Assembly (NCBI RefSeq): GCF_900167045.1
Contig: NZ_FUXJ01000007.1
Coordinates: 1 to 64,000, forward strand
Direction: 5' to 3'
Length of the DNA: 64,000 nucleotides
Source of the DNA: Legionella maceachernii
GTDB lineage: Bacteria > Pseudomonadota > Gammaproteobacteria > Legionellales > Legionellaceae
Of the stretch, positions 43,919-54,115 are shown in pieces. The number at the start of each line of letters is the position of its first letter. Within the stretch, counting starts at the first letter, position 1. The translations under genes were made by a program, and so were the position numbers. The notes under the pieces were generated by a model. The model was not told the origin of the DNA, did not search any database, and worked only from the letters and a program-made list of their open reading frames with translations.

Positions 43919-44752
43919 TTAGTCAGAAAAATAATAATTAAAGTTCAAATTAAGGGTGTTTGTTTGTATGCGCGAATTAATGCTTGATATCGTTCTTGTC
44001 GTAATGTAGCGATAATCTAATCCAATCGAGAGATCATCCGAAGCATAATAGCTTATACCCAGTATGGCTTGGCCAATAGGGGCGCTTTCGTTTCCTTTTA
44101 CGTTCAAACTGAAACTGTTAACGTAAAGATAAGGTAGCGAAAAGGTAACTGAATTCCTTACGTAAGCATAGCCTATCCCTAATCCTAAATAAGGTACCCA
44201 CGTAGGATCATTTTCTTCATCATAGAAATCATAATAGCCGTTAATTAATCCTGCACCAACTACTGATTGACCACTTAGACGAATAGGATTGGTAAGAGTC
44301 ACATGCCTTTTAATGGAGACTCCTCCAATTTTTACTTGGGATAGAGGAGCATAATTGAAGACTAATTCTCCCTCAGCGCGGAAATTACAAATGCGGTATC
44401 CAAGCTGAGTACCAAAATTTCCTCCAACCTTATACTCTAAGCTTCCATTCATTGTGGGAGTAAAAGCTGAGGAGACAGTAGCATAGCTTAGGCTAGGATG
44501 AGCTCTATTGACTATAGGTAAACCAGTTACATAAGAGACAAAGGTACTGTTTGAAGTGACTGGAACAGGGTTAGGATTAATAATTTGATTTATTTGAAGA
44601 AATGGTAAAGGATTAGGCCCTGAAATATCTATACTGGGAGTATAACTAAGACCACCCATTAACCCCCAATACCAGCCTTCTGATGGAGTTGCGGCGAAGA
44701 CTGAGTTAGCAAGGAATAGACTGGTTAAAGCGAATTGACTAGAACGTTTCAT
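43919..44752 (-). CDS. Outer-membrane beta-barrel protein (second of a pair)
   Basis: A 277-residue protein with a signal peptide (SQFALTSLFLANSVFA). The mature part starts ATPSEGWYWGLMGGLSYTPS and alternates beta strands: TQLGYRICNFRAEGELVFNY, YLGLGIGYAYVRN, and a C-terminal YRYITTRTI ending in NLNFNYYFSD, with the terminal-aromatic pattern of outer-membrane barrels. It resembles small opacity/porin-like proteins. It is a paralogue of the gene 9 bases upstream. Confidence 0.8.
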   Translation of the reverse strand: MKRSSQFALTSLFLANSVFAATPSEGWYWGLMGGLSYTPSIDISGPNPLPFLQINQIINPNPVPVTSNSTFVSYVTGLPIVNRAHPSLSYATVSSAFTPTMNGSLEYKVGGNFGTQLGYRICNFRAEGELVFNYAPLSQVKIGGVSIKRHVTLTNPIRLSGQSVVGAGLINGYYDFYDEENDPTWVPYLGLGIGYAYVRNSVTFSLPYLYVNSFSLNVKGNESAPIGQAILGISYYASDDLSIGLDYRYITTRTISSINSRIQTNTLNLNFNYYFSD

Positions 44753-44761
44753 GTTGCTCCC

Positions 44762-45493
44762 TTACTTATAATTGTATTCACTAAAGCGATAAACCACGCC
44801 TATGCTAGCTAAACTACCCTGTAAAACCTTGCCATATGCGCTTATACGGCTAGAACCCACATAGCGATAGGCAAGATTGAGGGCATAATTTTCAGTAAAA
44901 TTGTAAGTCAGACCGGCTGTTCCTTGATAAACAAATGCACCACTTGATGCAGAGTAATGAAGCCGATTTTGAAAAAAAGGATTTTGAAAAAGAGTCGGGT
45001 TAAGCGCAAAATTCGGGTTTAAGAGAAGATTCCGTTTGTGGGAAAGATCATTATGAAAATTAGCATTAAACCAGCCATAACCTATACCTACTCCTAAAAA
45101 GGGGGCGATGCAGGGAACCATTTCTGGGAAATCATAATAAAGATTGGCAGCCCCAATAACCATGTTATTTTGTCCACTGACATCACGTACTCTTATTGGA
45201 TCAAAGCCTAAGTTTGAGAGTAAGCCGAATCGGAAAGAATTCAGTGTCGTGCGAATATAAGTAAGCTCCCCTTCGTAGCGCCAATGATTGGTTTGGTAGC
45301 CAAAACGCCCACCGGCATTAAAACCATTATCGAAGACAGCATGATCAAATTTAATACCGTCCTGAAGTTTGTCTAAGTTATCAGGGACATAGCTATACCC
45401 ACCAAATAGGCTCCCATATAACCCATCAATAGGAGTTGCAGCAGACACCAAGCTAGAAAAAAGCAACATGGTGAAAAAAAATACAATTCTCAT
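44762..45493 (-). CDS. Outer-membrane beta-barrel protein (first of a pair)
   Basis: A 243-residue protein with a signal peptide (RIVFFFTMLLFSSLVSA). The mature start ATPIDGLYGSLFGGYSYVPD parallels its neighbour's ATPSEGWYWGLMGGLSYTPS. Strands such as GGRFGYQTNHWRYEGELTYI, PFLGVGIGYGWFNAN, and the final SIGVVYRFSEYNYK fit an eight-stranded barrel. The start at 45493 is used because it begins the signal peptide and follows aaggga. The pair probably arose by tandem duplication and shares one transcript. Confidence 0.8.
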   Translation of the reverse strand: MRIVFFFTMLLFSSLVSAATPIDGLYGSLFGGYSYVPDNLDKLQDGIKFDHAVFDNGFNAGGRFGYQTNHWRYEGELTYIRTTLNSFRFGLLSNLGFDPIRVRDVSGQNNMVIGAANLYYDFPEMVPCIAPFLGVGIGYGWFNANFHNDLSHKRNLLLNPNFALNPTLFQNPFFQNRLHYSASSGAFVYQGTAGLTYNFTENYALNLAYRYVGSSRISAYGKVLQGSLASIGVVYRFSEYNYK

Positions 45494-45689
45494 GGAATCC
45501 CTTGTTATTATTATTCTTAGCAACTCAATGTTAGCGATTTACTTTTATTTTGCAAGCGGCTTTTGTATCAAACCGCTTTGTTCAAGCTCAATCGCCTAAG
45601 TTTTGTTCAAACATTATCTCTTTGGTTATTAAAAAAGGAGATTTATTCCTGAGAAACTGATCTTTATTATCCTTTTTTACTTTGAGTTA

Positions 45690-47291
45690 TTAATACCCCG
45701 ATGTAATCGGATACCGCCAATCGCGTCCGAAAGCGCGAATACTGATTTTAATCCCAGGTGGTGCTTGGCGCCGTTTATATTCATTGCGTTTAATAAGTCG
45801 GATGACTTGATTGACAATTTCAGGAGAGTATCCCTTTTGGATAATGTCAGTCGAAGCGAGATCATTTTCCATGTAATCGGTAATAATGGCATCCAAAACA
45901 CTATAGTCAGGTAAGCTATCTTGGTCGGTTTGATTGGCTCGTAATTCTGCAGAGGGTGCGCGAGTAAGAACGCGTTCAGGAATGACGGGCTCTAAACGAT
46001 TCCGATACCGTGCGAGAGTGTACACTTGTGTTTTTAAAACATCTTTTAAGACGGCAAAACCACCTGCCATATCGCCATATAAAGTAGTATAACCAACGGC
46101 TGTTTCACTTTTATTGGAGGTGGTTAGTACCATTTTGCCGCTTTTATTGGACAATGCCATCAATAACATACCGCGAATCCGTGCTTGCAAATTTTCTTCG
46201 GTCACATCAGGTGTTGATTCTTTAAAAATAGGAGCAAGACTGTCAAGAAAGCGATTAAAGATAGATTCTATGGGAATGAGCGTGCTTCTAACTCTCATCG
46301 CATTAATTTGCAATTGTGCATCTTCAAGACTCATCCCGGCCGTGTAGCGTGAAGGCATCATGATCGCGTGGACTCTTGCTGGACCCAATGCATCTACAGC
46401 AATGGCTAAAGTGAGCGCTGAATCGATTCCTCCTGATAATCCGATAAGCACACCATTGGAAAAACCATTTTTTTCGATGTAATCCCGAGTGCCACACACT
46501 AACGCTTCATAAATCAATTGATCTTGTTCGTAAGCAGGAATAATCTCCGAAATGATCTTGTGTCCCTCTAAAATAACGGGGTGTAAATGTTCTTTAAAAG
46601 CAGGGGCTCGTGCACAAACAATCCCTTCACGATCAAGTGCCATCGACTGACCGTCAAAAACCAATTCATCCTGGCCACCGATTTGATTCACATAAATAAA
46701 GGCAACCCCTTGTTGGGCATAATCTCGCAATAAGTTTTCGCGCAGATCGGGCTTAGGGTAATCAAAGGGAGAAGCATTGATACAAAGGATGGCATCTACT
46801 CCCGTAGCAATAATTCGATCCACGGGGCCTTTTTGCCATATGTCTTCACAGATACAAAGCCCTAAGCGATAGTTTTTAACTTGAAAAATACAGGTTTCAG
46901 CAGGCCCATGAATAAAATAGCGCTCTTCATCGAAAACCCCATAGTTGGGCAGAGCTTGTTTGAAATAACGCGCAACGCGTGTTGCTTGATAAAAAACGGT
47001 TGCTGCGTTAAAGCAATCCTCTTGGACAAGGCAAGGATGGCCCACAATCACGTGACAATCGGCCGTTATTTTTTCAATGGCCAATAACGCTTCGGCGACT
47101 CTCTGGTGCAGTTCTTTACGAAAAAGTAAATCTTCAGGAGGATAGCCCGTAATGGCCAACTCGGGAAAAATGATGACATCGTGTTGCTGTTGCTCTTGTT
47201 GAATAATATGAATGATTTTATTCGTATTGGCTTCAATGGCGCCTACGGTTGGGTTAATTTGCGCCATAAGTAGTTTTAATGATTGATGCAT
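45690..47291 (-). CDS. nadE: Glutamine-dependent NAD+ synthase
   Basis: A 533-residue enzyme that amidates deamido-NAD using glutamine and ATP. The N-terminal nitrilase-like glutaminase domain has the Glu (IIFPELAITGYPPED), Lys and Cys (GLCICEDIW) of the catalytic triad region. The C-terminal synthase domain has the PP-loop GLSGGIDSALTLAIA, then TTSNKSETAVGYTTLYGDMA. The end is RRQAPPGIKISIRAFGRDWR. The start at 47291 (MHQSLKLLMAQINP) is the usual one. Confidence 0.95.
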   Translation of the reverse strand: MHQSLKLLMAQINPTVGAIEANTNKIIHIIQQEQQQHDVIIFPELAITGYPPEDLLFRKELHQRVAEALLAIEKITADCHVIVGHPCLVQEDCFNAATVFYQATRVARYFKQALPNYGVFDEERYFIHGPAETCIFQVKNYRLGLCICEDIWQKGPVDRIIATGVDAILCINASPFDYPKPDLRENLLRDYAQQGVAFIYVNQIGGQDELVFDGQSMALDREGIVCARAPAFKEHLHPVILEGHKIISEIIPAYEQDQLIYEALVCGTRDYIEKNGFSNGVLIGLSGGIDSALTLAIAVDALGPARVHAIMMPSRYTAGMSLEDAQLQINAMRVRSTLIPIESIFNRFLDSLAPIFKESTPDVTEENLQARIRGMLLMALSNKSGKMVLTTSNKSETAVGYTTLYGDMAGGFAVLKDVLKTQVYTLARYRNRLEPVIPERVLTRAPSAELRANQTDQDSLPDYSVLDAIITDYMENDLASTDIIQKGYSPEIVNQVIRLIKRNEYKRRQAPPGIKISIRAFGRDWRYPITSGY

Positions 47292-47340
47292 AGCAAAATT
47301 AAATCTCTGCAAAAATAATTTATTCTATAACAATTATGAA

Positions 47341-47510
47341 GTATATACCCGTGATCCTTCAAAATGCTATGTTTTGGGCAACTTGATTTTTTTGGCTGGG
47401 ATTATTTTAAAAACGAGTAATAGCAAGCCCTATTGCGAGTTTTTAAAATAATCCCAGGCGGAAAAAGCAATAGACCAAAAATAGTATTTTGAAGGATCAC
47501 GGGTATATAT
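47341..47510. repeat. 170-bp palindromic element, MITE-like
   Basis: The 30-base ends (47341-47370 and 47481-47510) are inverted copies with two mismatches and carry tatatacccgtgatccttc. Inside, perfect 17-base arms (47398-47414 and 47439-47455) flank a short palindromic centre (aatagcaagccctatt). Partial similarity also links the intermediate parts, so the whole element folds as one long hairpin. It has no coding capacity. It lies between divergent nadE and the SNF2 helicase gene and may carry or disturb their promoters. Confidence 0.85.
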
Positions 47511-47575
47511 GAGTTATTCTCGATGAAAATTTGCTATAATCGCAGGTTAGATCGTTAATTAGTTGTAGGTCATGT

Positions 47576-50500
47576 ATGCTAAAAGAGGCATTGTCACGGA
47601 TGGCGAATGTTTTTTCACCTTCTGTGTTGATGCGAGGACAGGAATACCAGCAGAAAGGGTACGTATTAAATATCCGATTAAGTGAAGGGCTATTAAAGGC
47701 GCGGGTTAAAGGGCGTTCAAGCCAGATTTACGACGTGCATCTCGATTTAAAAAATTGGCCTTCAACCCCAGCACGCTGTAGCTGTCCTTATACCATTAAT
47801 TGCAAGCACGCTGCTGCAAGCTTGTTTTCTTTGCAACAACGAGAAAATTATGAAATTCCCGCACCTGTTCCAAATAAACTGAATCTCTCCCTCAACGCGT
47901 GGCTGGATTCGTTGCGTGAAAAAGAGTCTGATGAGCATCAACCCGACACTAGTCATGAAATCATTTATTTGATTGAGCCGCAATTTGGTGATTTTGAACA
48001 TCGACTTGTGGTAAGGCTCGCGATGGCCAAACGCCTAAAAAAAGGGGGATTGGGTAAAAAATCCATTTTTAATACCATAACTGAGAGCAGGAAACAGTAT
48101 TTCACAGGCAAGGACGAGGAAATAATAGCCTCTTTGCTCTTTAAAAACACATCTCAAGGATGGTTTGATCGTCTCTATTTACGCAACAGTGAATTACTTG
48201 AAAAGATTCTTGCGACCAATCGAGTTTATTTAGCAAATGATAAAGAGTCCCTTCTTACCTTGAGCGAAAATTTATCCACGAAATTAAATTGGCAATTAGC
48301 AGCCAACGGAACCCAATATTTAGTATTAGAAGAAGTCGAAGGCGGGGGAGGCATTTTACCTCTTCTATTAGATAGGGTTTGGTATTTGGATCAAGACAAA
48401 AGCCGAATGGGTTATTTAACTATACCTTATAGTCCAGGGCAATTAAGAAATTTATTGAATGCACCACCTATTGAATTGGATCAAGCCTCTTTAATTGCTA
48501 AACAATTGGCAGAAACTCACCCCGAGTTGCCTGAACCCAAAATCTACAAAGAACGAATTATTCATACGAATCAACCTCATCCTGTTCTTGTTTTTGACGC
48601 CATTGAGTTACATAAAAATTACCTTGAATCGGAAAATGATTACTTATTTATTGTGGAGTTATTTTTTGATTATGAAGGGGTACTCGTTGCTAAAAATGAG
48701 ATTCATAATATATTGTTTCGCTCAGAAGAAAATAAATTAATTGAAATTCATCGGGATTTATCTTTTGAAGAAGAAAAAATAAACGAATTAAAGCAAATTC
48801 TTGCCGTACGCAGTCCAAGAATTTCTGAAAAATTATCTGCTGAGGTCGAGTTGCAGAATGAAATGGTTTTAATTCATTACAAAAGGGAAGAAGATTTACC
48901 TCGTTTATATAATCAAGTTATCCCTCTACTAAAGAGTAAAGATTGGCGCGTGGAATTTGCTCATTCTATTTATGAGGAATTTATTGATGCGGATGAACTG
49001 GAGTGGTTTTCCGAACTTGAGGAAAAAGAAAATGATTTTTTCTCTTATCAATTGGGGATTTTAGTAGACGGAAAACCGGTCAATATTGTCCCTTTGGTTG
49101 CTGAGCTGATTACTCGGCTGGGTAAGGAGACTATTGATCATTTATCCGAGCAAGAGCGTGTTAAATTGCCTTTGTCAGAGGGGAAAACATTGCATGTCAG
49201 TTTGGGGCGAATCAAGCCATTACTGCGCTTCTTGTTACAGTACGGTCTTCGTCACCTCAAGAATGAAAAATCGCTGCAAATCAATCGATACCAGTTAGTG
49301 TTAATGCAAGAAACTGAACAAGCGATGGCTTCTATTTCTGCCCGTTGGCAAGGCAATACTCTATTGCAGAAACAATTACAGCAATTAACTCATTTAATTC
49401 ATCTTCCTGCGACAGAAACTCCCCGAGGATTAAAAACCACGCTTCGTGATTACCAACATCAAGGACTAAATTGGCTGCAATTTTTGCGAATATGCCGTTT
49501 TGGTGGCATTTTGGCTGATGACATGGGATTAGGGAAAACAATACAAACATTAGCGCATTTGCAAGTTGAAAAAGAGCAGGGGCGTTTGACAAAAGCAAGT
49601 CTTATTGTAGCCCCTACCAGTTTGGTGGGTAACTGGTTCGAGGAGGCAAAACGTTTTACTCCAGAATTAAAAGTTTTTGTTTTTCACGGCTTAGAACGTC
49701 ACAATGACAATTTTGATGATTATGATTTAATTATTTCGACTTATGGCCTTATCCAGCGCGATAAAACGCGTTTTGTCGATTATTCGTTTTATTATTTAAT
49801 TCTTGATGAAGCCCAATCCATTAAAAATGCTAAAACCAAGACCACACAAATCGTCCAACAAATTCAAGCCATGCATCGACTTTGTTTATCGGGAACCCCT
49901 TTGGAAAACCATTTAGGTGAATTGTGGTCGCTGTTTCATTTTTTAATGCCCGGTTTATTAGGGGATGCAAAGCAATTTCGCCAATTTTTTAAGACCCCCA
50001 TCGAAAAATTCAATGATGCTGAGCGACGAACTTTACTGGCAAAACGCGTGCAACCGTTTATGCTGCGACGCAGTAAAAATCAAGTGGCAAATGAATTACC
50101 AGAAAAAACAGAGATGACGCGCAGCATTGAGTTAACAGGCAGTCAACGTGATTTATATGAGGCAATACGCATGAGCATGGAGAAAAAAGTGCGTGAGGCG
50201 ATTGCCAAACAAGGCATGGGTAAAAGCCACATCGTTCTCCTTGATGCGTTACTCAAATTACGACAAGTCTGCTGTGACCCTAAGCTGTTGTCCATGCCTG
50301 AGGCAGAAATTGCTCACGGTACTTCAGCTAAAATGGATGCGCTAATGGAATTACTCGATGGTTTAGTGGATGAAGGGCGTCGAGTACTGGTGTTTTCACA
50401 GTTCACTTCCATGTTGGAATTAATTGAAGAGCAGCTGATTAGCCGAAATTATGCTTATTTGAAATTAACCGGGCAAACGCAAAATCGCCAAGTGTTGGTG

Positions 50501-50842
50501 AATACTTTTCAAGAAGGTCATACCCCTATCTTTTTAATTAGCTTAAAGGCGGGTGGGACTGGATTAAATTTAACCCGAGCCGATACAGTCATTCACTATG
50601 ATCCTTGGTGGAATCCTGCTGTCGAGGATCAGGCTACGGATCGCAGCCATCGGATAGGTCAAGAAAACCCTGTTTTTGTTTATAAATTAATTACCATAGG
50701 GACAGTGGAAGAGGCCATTTTGACGATGCAAAAGAAAAAGCGCCAGTTGTTTGATGGTATTTTATCGGACAATGCGGGCGGTATGATTGGTTTGACAAAG
50801 AATGATATTGAGCAATTTTTTATGCCTCTACCCAAAGAGTGA
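47576..50842 (+). CDS. SWIM zinc-finger SNF2/RapA-like helicase
   Basis: A 1088-residue ATPase. A SWIM zinc finger lies at C68-S-C70...C76-K-H78. A middle region of about 450 residues follows. The SNF2 motor starts near 620 (TTLRDYQHQGLNWLQF): Walker A DDMGLGKT (648-655), DEAQ box (744-747), SGTPLENHLGELWSLF, and the C-terminal RecA lobe with LISLKAGGTGLNLT and DRSHRIGQENPVFVYKL. Such proteins translocate on double-stranded DNA and remodel protein-DNA complexes; the bacterial SWIM type has no fixed role. Some relatives occur in defence islands, but here the neighbours are housekeeping. Confidence 0.9.
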   Translation: MLKEALSRMANVFSPSVLMRGQEYQQKGYVLNIRLSEGLLKARVKGRSSQIYDVHLDLKNWPSTPARCSCPYTINCKHAAASLFSLQQRENYEIPAPVPNKLNLSLNAWLDSLREKESDEHQPDTSHEIIYLIEPQFGDFEHRLVVRLAMAKRLKKGGLGKKSIFNTITESRKQYFTGKDEEIIASLLFKNTSQGWFDRLYLRNSELLEKILATNRVYLANDKESLLTLSENLSTKLNWQLAANGTQYLVLEEVEGGGGILPLLLDRVWYLDQDKSRMGYLTIPYSPGQLRNLLNAPPIELDQASLIAKQLAETHPELPEPKIYKERIIHTNQPHPVLVFDAIELHKNYLESENDYLFIVELFFDYEGVLVAKNEIHNILFRSEENKLIEIHRDLSFEEEKINELKQILAVRSPRISEKLSAEVELQNEMVLIHYKREEDLPRLYNQVIPLLKSKDWRVEFAHSIYEEFIDADELEWFSELEEKENDFFSYQLGILVDGKPVNIVPLVAELITRLGKETIDHLSEQERVKLPLSEGKTLHVSLGRIKPLLRFLLQYGLRHLKNEKSLQINRYQLVLMQETEQAMASISARWQGNTLLQKQLQQLTHLIHLPATETPRGLKTTLRDYQHQGLNWLQFLRICRFGGILADDMGLGKTIQTLAHLQVEKEQGRLTKASLIVAPTSLVGNWFEEAKRFTPELKVFVFHGLERHNDNFDDYDLIISTYGLIQRDKTRFVDYSFYYLILDEAQSIKNAKTKTTQIVQQIQAMHRLCLSGTPLENHLGELWSLFHFLMPGLLGDAKQFRQFFKTPIEKFNDAERRTLLAKRVQPFMLRRSKNQVANELPEKTEMTRSIELTGSQRDLYEAIRMSMEKKVREAIAKQGMGKSHIVLLDALLKLRQVCCDPKLLSMPEAEIAHGTSAKMDALMELLDGLVDEGRRVLVFSQFTSMLELIEEQLISRNYAYLKLTGQTQNRQVLVNTFQEGHTPIFLISLKAGGTGLNLTRADTVIHYDPWWNPAVEDQATDRSHRIGQENPVFVYKLITIGTVEEAILTMQKKKRQLFDGILSDNAGGMIGLTKNDIEQFFMPLPKE

Positions 50843-50902
50843 ATTGCAAACTGCACCGCCATAGCCTATCCTGGGTCGAACCATTTTTAGGGAGAAAATC
50901 TC

Positions 50903-51331
50903 ATGAAGCAATTGAAGGCCTTTTTGATGTGTCTTGTTACTCTGGTTGGCATGTCTACGGCTCTAGCCCAATCACCCGTAGGTACCTGGACAACGATTGA
51001 TGATAAAACGGGTCAAAAGAGAGCGATCGTGCATATCAGTGAATCAAAAGGTATGTTAACTGGGACAATCGCTGATGTATTCCCACAACCGGGTGATACT
51101 GGCCTTTGTGAAAAATGCCCAGGTCAATTTCAAGGAAAACCGGTAAAAGGACTGACCTTTGTTTGGGGATTAAAAGACAAAGGGGACGGTGTTTGGGATG
51201 GTGGCCAGATTCTTGACCCTAAAAGCGGTAAAATTTATCGCGCTAAAATGACCTTAGAAGGCAATAAACTTTATGTACGTGGGTATATCGGTGTTTCGGC
51301 ATTAGGTCGAACACAAGTATGGGTGCGATAG
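50903..51331 (+). CDS. Exported DUF2147 protein
   Basis: A 142-residue periplasmic protein with a signal peptide (AFLMCLVTLVGMSTALA). The mature part is a complete DUF2147 domain: SPVGTWTTIDDKTGQKRAIV, then CEKCPGQFQGKPVKGLTFVW, WDGGQILDPKSGKIYRAKM, and a final YIGVSALGRTQVWVR. The conserved Cys pair (CEKC) is kept. The function of DUF2147 is unknown; it forms a lipocalin-like barrel. Confidence 0.9.
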   Translation: MKQLKAFLMCLVTLVGMSTALAQSPVGTWTTIDDKTGQKRAIVHISESKGMLTGTIADVFPQPGDTGLCEKCPGQFQGKPVKGLTFVWGLKDKGDGVWDGGQILDPKSGKIYRAKMTLEGNKLYVRGYIGVSALGRTQVWVR

Positions 51332-51341
51332 TAACCGCCCT

Positions 51342-51422
51342 GTCATCCTGAGCACAGCGAAGGACCTCCAGACTCTTGGAACTAACCTGATTCAGGAGGT
51401 CCTTCGCTGTACTCAGGATGAC
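51342..51422. terminator. Dispersed long hairpin, single relative of the 90-bp array
   Basis: Arms of 28 bases (51342-51369 and 51395-51422) match at 27 positions when folded, with a 25-base loop. The core (catcctgag, cgaagga) is that of the array at 40629-41192. It starts 10 bases after the DUF2147 gene stop and precedes dnaB, so it may end that transcript. It has no T tract. Confidence 0.6.
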
Positions 51423-51489
51423 TAGAGGTTTGTTTAAAGGCCTCACTTAGGTACAATACCTTCCAAGACTCTAGAATGCGTTAGTAGCT

Positions 51490-52872
51490 ATGACCGAAGT
51501 TCAAACACGAAAAAAAACAATTGACCCCCTAAAACGGCCACCGCATTCTGCCGAGGCAGAGCAGTCAATTATTGGTGGGCTGATGCTCGATAACCAAGTA
51601 TGGGATAAAATCAGTTCAAAGCTATGTGAAGCTGATTTCTATCGTACCGAGCATCGTATTCTTTTTCGAGCTATCGCTGAACTGGCCAAAAAAAGTCAAC
51701 CATTTGATGTGGTCACTTTGCTCGATATTTTAAAGTCGACTAATGAGTTGGATGATGCAGGTGGTGAAACGTATCTCTTCGAGTTAGCAAACAATACACC
51801 CAGCGTGGCAAACGTCTCTGCTTACGCGGATATCGTACGCGAAAAATCAGTACAACGGCAACTCATTACTGTTGCCAATGACATTGCTGATTCAGCCTAT
51901 AATCCGGGAGGTAGAAACGTCACTGATTTGCTTGATTTTGCTGAAACGAAAGTTTTTGCCATTGCTGAGCAAACAGGGGGAGAGGGTGGGCCTGAAAGTA
52001 TTAAATCAATTTTAGTCAAAGCCGTGGAGCGAATTGATGCGCTTTATCATAACGGTGAATCCATTACAGGTCTGGCAACGGGTTTATCGGATTTGGATGA
52101 AATGACTTCAGGTTTACAACCTTCCGATTTGATTATTGTAGCCGGTCGTCCGTCCATGGGTAAAACGACGTTGGTAATGAACATGGCTGAGCATGCGGCA
52201 ATCAAAGCAAACAAGCCAGTCTTGGTTTTTTCGATGGAAATGCCCTCAGATTCTTTGGCTATGCGGATGATGTCTTCTTTAGGTCGTATTGATCAACATC
52301 GAATTCGTACGGGAAAACTGGATGATGAGGATTGGCCGCGTGTGACTTCCGCGGTGCATATGCTTTCAGAAGCGCCTTTATTTATTGACGATACGCCAGC
52401 ATTAAGTCCTGCAGAAATGCGGGCTCGTTGTCGACGTTTAGCGAAAGAGCATGGGAAATTGGGGCTTATCGTGGTGGATTATTTGCAACTCATGCAAGTA
52501 CCCGGCTTTAAAGGGGATAATCGCACTGCCGAAATTTCTGAAATTTCTCGTAGTCTCAAATCATTGGCTAAGGAATTAGAAGTACCGGTCATTGCCCTAT
52601 CCCAGTTAAACCGCAGCCTCGAACAGCGCCATGATAAGCGTCCGGTTATGTCTGATCTGCGTGAATCAGGAGCAATTGAACAAGATGCCGATTTAATCTG
52701 CTTTATTTATCGTGATGAAGTTTATAATGAGGACAGCCCAGATAAAGGCACGGCTGAAATTATTGTCGCAAAACAACGAAATGGTCCAATAGGCAAAGTA
52801 AGAGTCGCTTTTCTGGGCAAATACACGCGTTTTGAAGATTTGGCGTTTAATGGTTATCAAGGGGTAGATTGA
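51490..52872 (+). CDS. dnaB: Replicative DNA helicase
   Basis: A 460-residue hexameric helicase of the replication fork. The N-terminal domain begins [20 protein letters not shown]. The RecA-like domain has Walker [10 protein letters not shown] (219-227), Walker [32 protein letters not shown], and [20 protein letters not shown]. No intein is inserted at these usual sites. The stop is one base before the alr start codon, so the two genes are coupled. Confidence 0.97.
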   Translation: MTEVQTRKKTIDPLKRPPHSAEAEQSIIGGLMLDNQVWDKISSKLCEADFYRTEHRILFRAIAELAKKSQPFDVVTLLDILKSTNELDDAGGETYLFELANNTPSVANVSAYADIVREKSVQRQLITVANDIADSAYNPGGRNVTDLLDFAETKVFAIAEQTGGEGGPESIKSILVKAVERIDALYHNGESITGLATGLSDLDEMTSGLQPSDLIIVAGRPSMGKTTLVMNMAEHAAIKANKPVLVFSMEMPSDSLAMRMMSSLGRIDQHRIRTGKLDDEDWPRVTSAVHMLSEAPLFIDDTPALSPAEMRARCRRLAKEHGKLGLIVVDYLQLMQVPGFKGDNRTAEISEISRSLKSLAKELEVPVIALSQLNRSLEQRHDKRPVMSDLRESGAIEQDADLICFIYRDEVYNEDSPDKGTAEIIVAKQRNGPIGKVRVAFLGKYTRFEDLAFNGYQGVD

Positions 52873-52873
52873 C

Positions 52874-53962
52874 GTGACTAGACCCACTCGCGTGCAAATC
52901 GACGAAAATGCGCTTTTGCATAATGTCAATCAAGTAAAGCATTGCGCACCAAACAGTAAAATCATCGCTATGGTGAAAGCCAATGCTTACGGTTGTGGTA
53001 TACCTGCGGTGGTTCCTGTTCTCGAAGGCCATGTTGATGCTTTTGGTGTGGCTTGCTTAGAAGAGGCCATGGCCATTCGCGCACTTGGGGTACGTAGTGA
53101 TTGCGTGTTGTTTCAAGGGGTATTTAGTGCCGACGAATTGCGTGTGGCAGCCTTACAGCATTTTCAATGTGTTATTCATCAGCCTCATCAGCTGCAGTGG
53201 TTATTAACAACACCGCTCCCCAGTAAAATAAAGCTATGGGTAAAGGTGAATACAGGAATGAATCGTTTGGGTTTTGCGCCTCAAGATGTTTATGACATTC
53301 TGTCAGCTGTGGCGAATTGTCCTTGGATTGATACAAAAATTGGTCTGATGACGCATTTAGCTTGTGCTGATGAGCCTGAGCATTCGGCAAATCAAAATCA
53401 ATTGCGCGCTTTTAGAGAATTGAATTTGCCTGAAGGACAATTTATAAAAAGTATCGGCAATTCCGCGGCTATTCTCGCATTACCTGATACCCACGCTGAT
53501 GTCGTTCGTCCTGGCATCATGCTTTATGGTGTCTCTCCTTTCGCTCATCAAAGCGGTCACGAATTGGGATTGATGCCTGTCATGCGCTTTGTTTCCGCGA
53601 TAAGTGCCATTTTCCACTGCTCTGCACAAGCGCCTATTGGTTATGGAGGGACTTGGCAAACCAGTAGACCCTCTACCATTGGTGTGGTTGCAGCAGGTTA
53701 TGGTGACGGTTATCCCCGACATATTGCCCAGAATACGCCGGTTTGGGTTAATGGTCATGAAGTACCTATTGTCGGGCGAGTCTCGATGGATATGTTAACC
53801 GTGGATTTAACTGATTGTCCGGAAGTGAAAATTGGAGATGCGGTTGAATTGTGGGGTAAACACATCCCTGTGGAGACCATCGCATTGTCCGCAGGAACCA
53901 TCGCGTACGAGTTGCTCTGCCAATTTTCTCCTCGAGTACGCCATGACAGGTTTTTGCCATAG
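52874..53962 (+). CDS. alr: Alanine racemase
   Basis: A 362-residue PLP enzyme that makes D-alanine for peptidoglycan. PLP lysine K35 is in [11 protein letters not shown]. The second catalytic Tyr is in the [17 protein letters not shown] region, and [16 protein letters not shown] is a standard family block. The GTG start at 52874 begins one base after dnaB. The dnaB-alr order is common in gammaproteobacteria. Confidence 0.96.
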   Translation: MTRPTRVQIDENALLHNVNQVKHCAPNSKIIAMVKANAYGCGIPAVVPVLEGHVDAFGVACLEEAMAIRALGVRSDCVLFQGVFSADELRVAALQHFQCVIHQPHQLQWLLTTPLPSKIKLWVKVNTGMNRLGFAPQDVYDILSAVANCPWIDTKIGLMTHLACADEPEHSANQNQLRAFRELNLPEGQFIKSIGNSAAILALPDTHADVVRPGIMLYGVSPFAHQSGHELGLMPVMRFVSAISAIFHCSAQAPIGYGGTWQTSRPSTIGVVAAGYGDGYPRHIAQNTPVWVNGHEVPIVGRVSMDMLTVDLTDCPEVKIGDAVELWGKHIPVETIALSAGTIAYELLCQFSPRVRHDRFLP

Positions 53963-54115
53963 TTCTGCTGTTATTGTTCTCAATGAGGGGATAACAGTAT
54001 AGCAACGCAAATGACCAAAGCGGGTGCTCTAAACTGCGTATAAATGTGGATAATATGTAAGCGTGATGGTAGAATGGCAACCTATTTTATGAACCATTAC
54101 ACAGGTGAACTTAAA

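Noticed and set aside
47576-50842. SNF2 helicase as part of a DISARM-like defence system
   Set aside because: The neighbours are nadE, DUF2147 and dnaB. No methyltransferase or phospholipase-D gene accompanies it.
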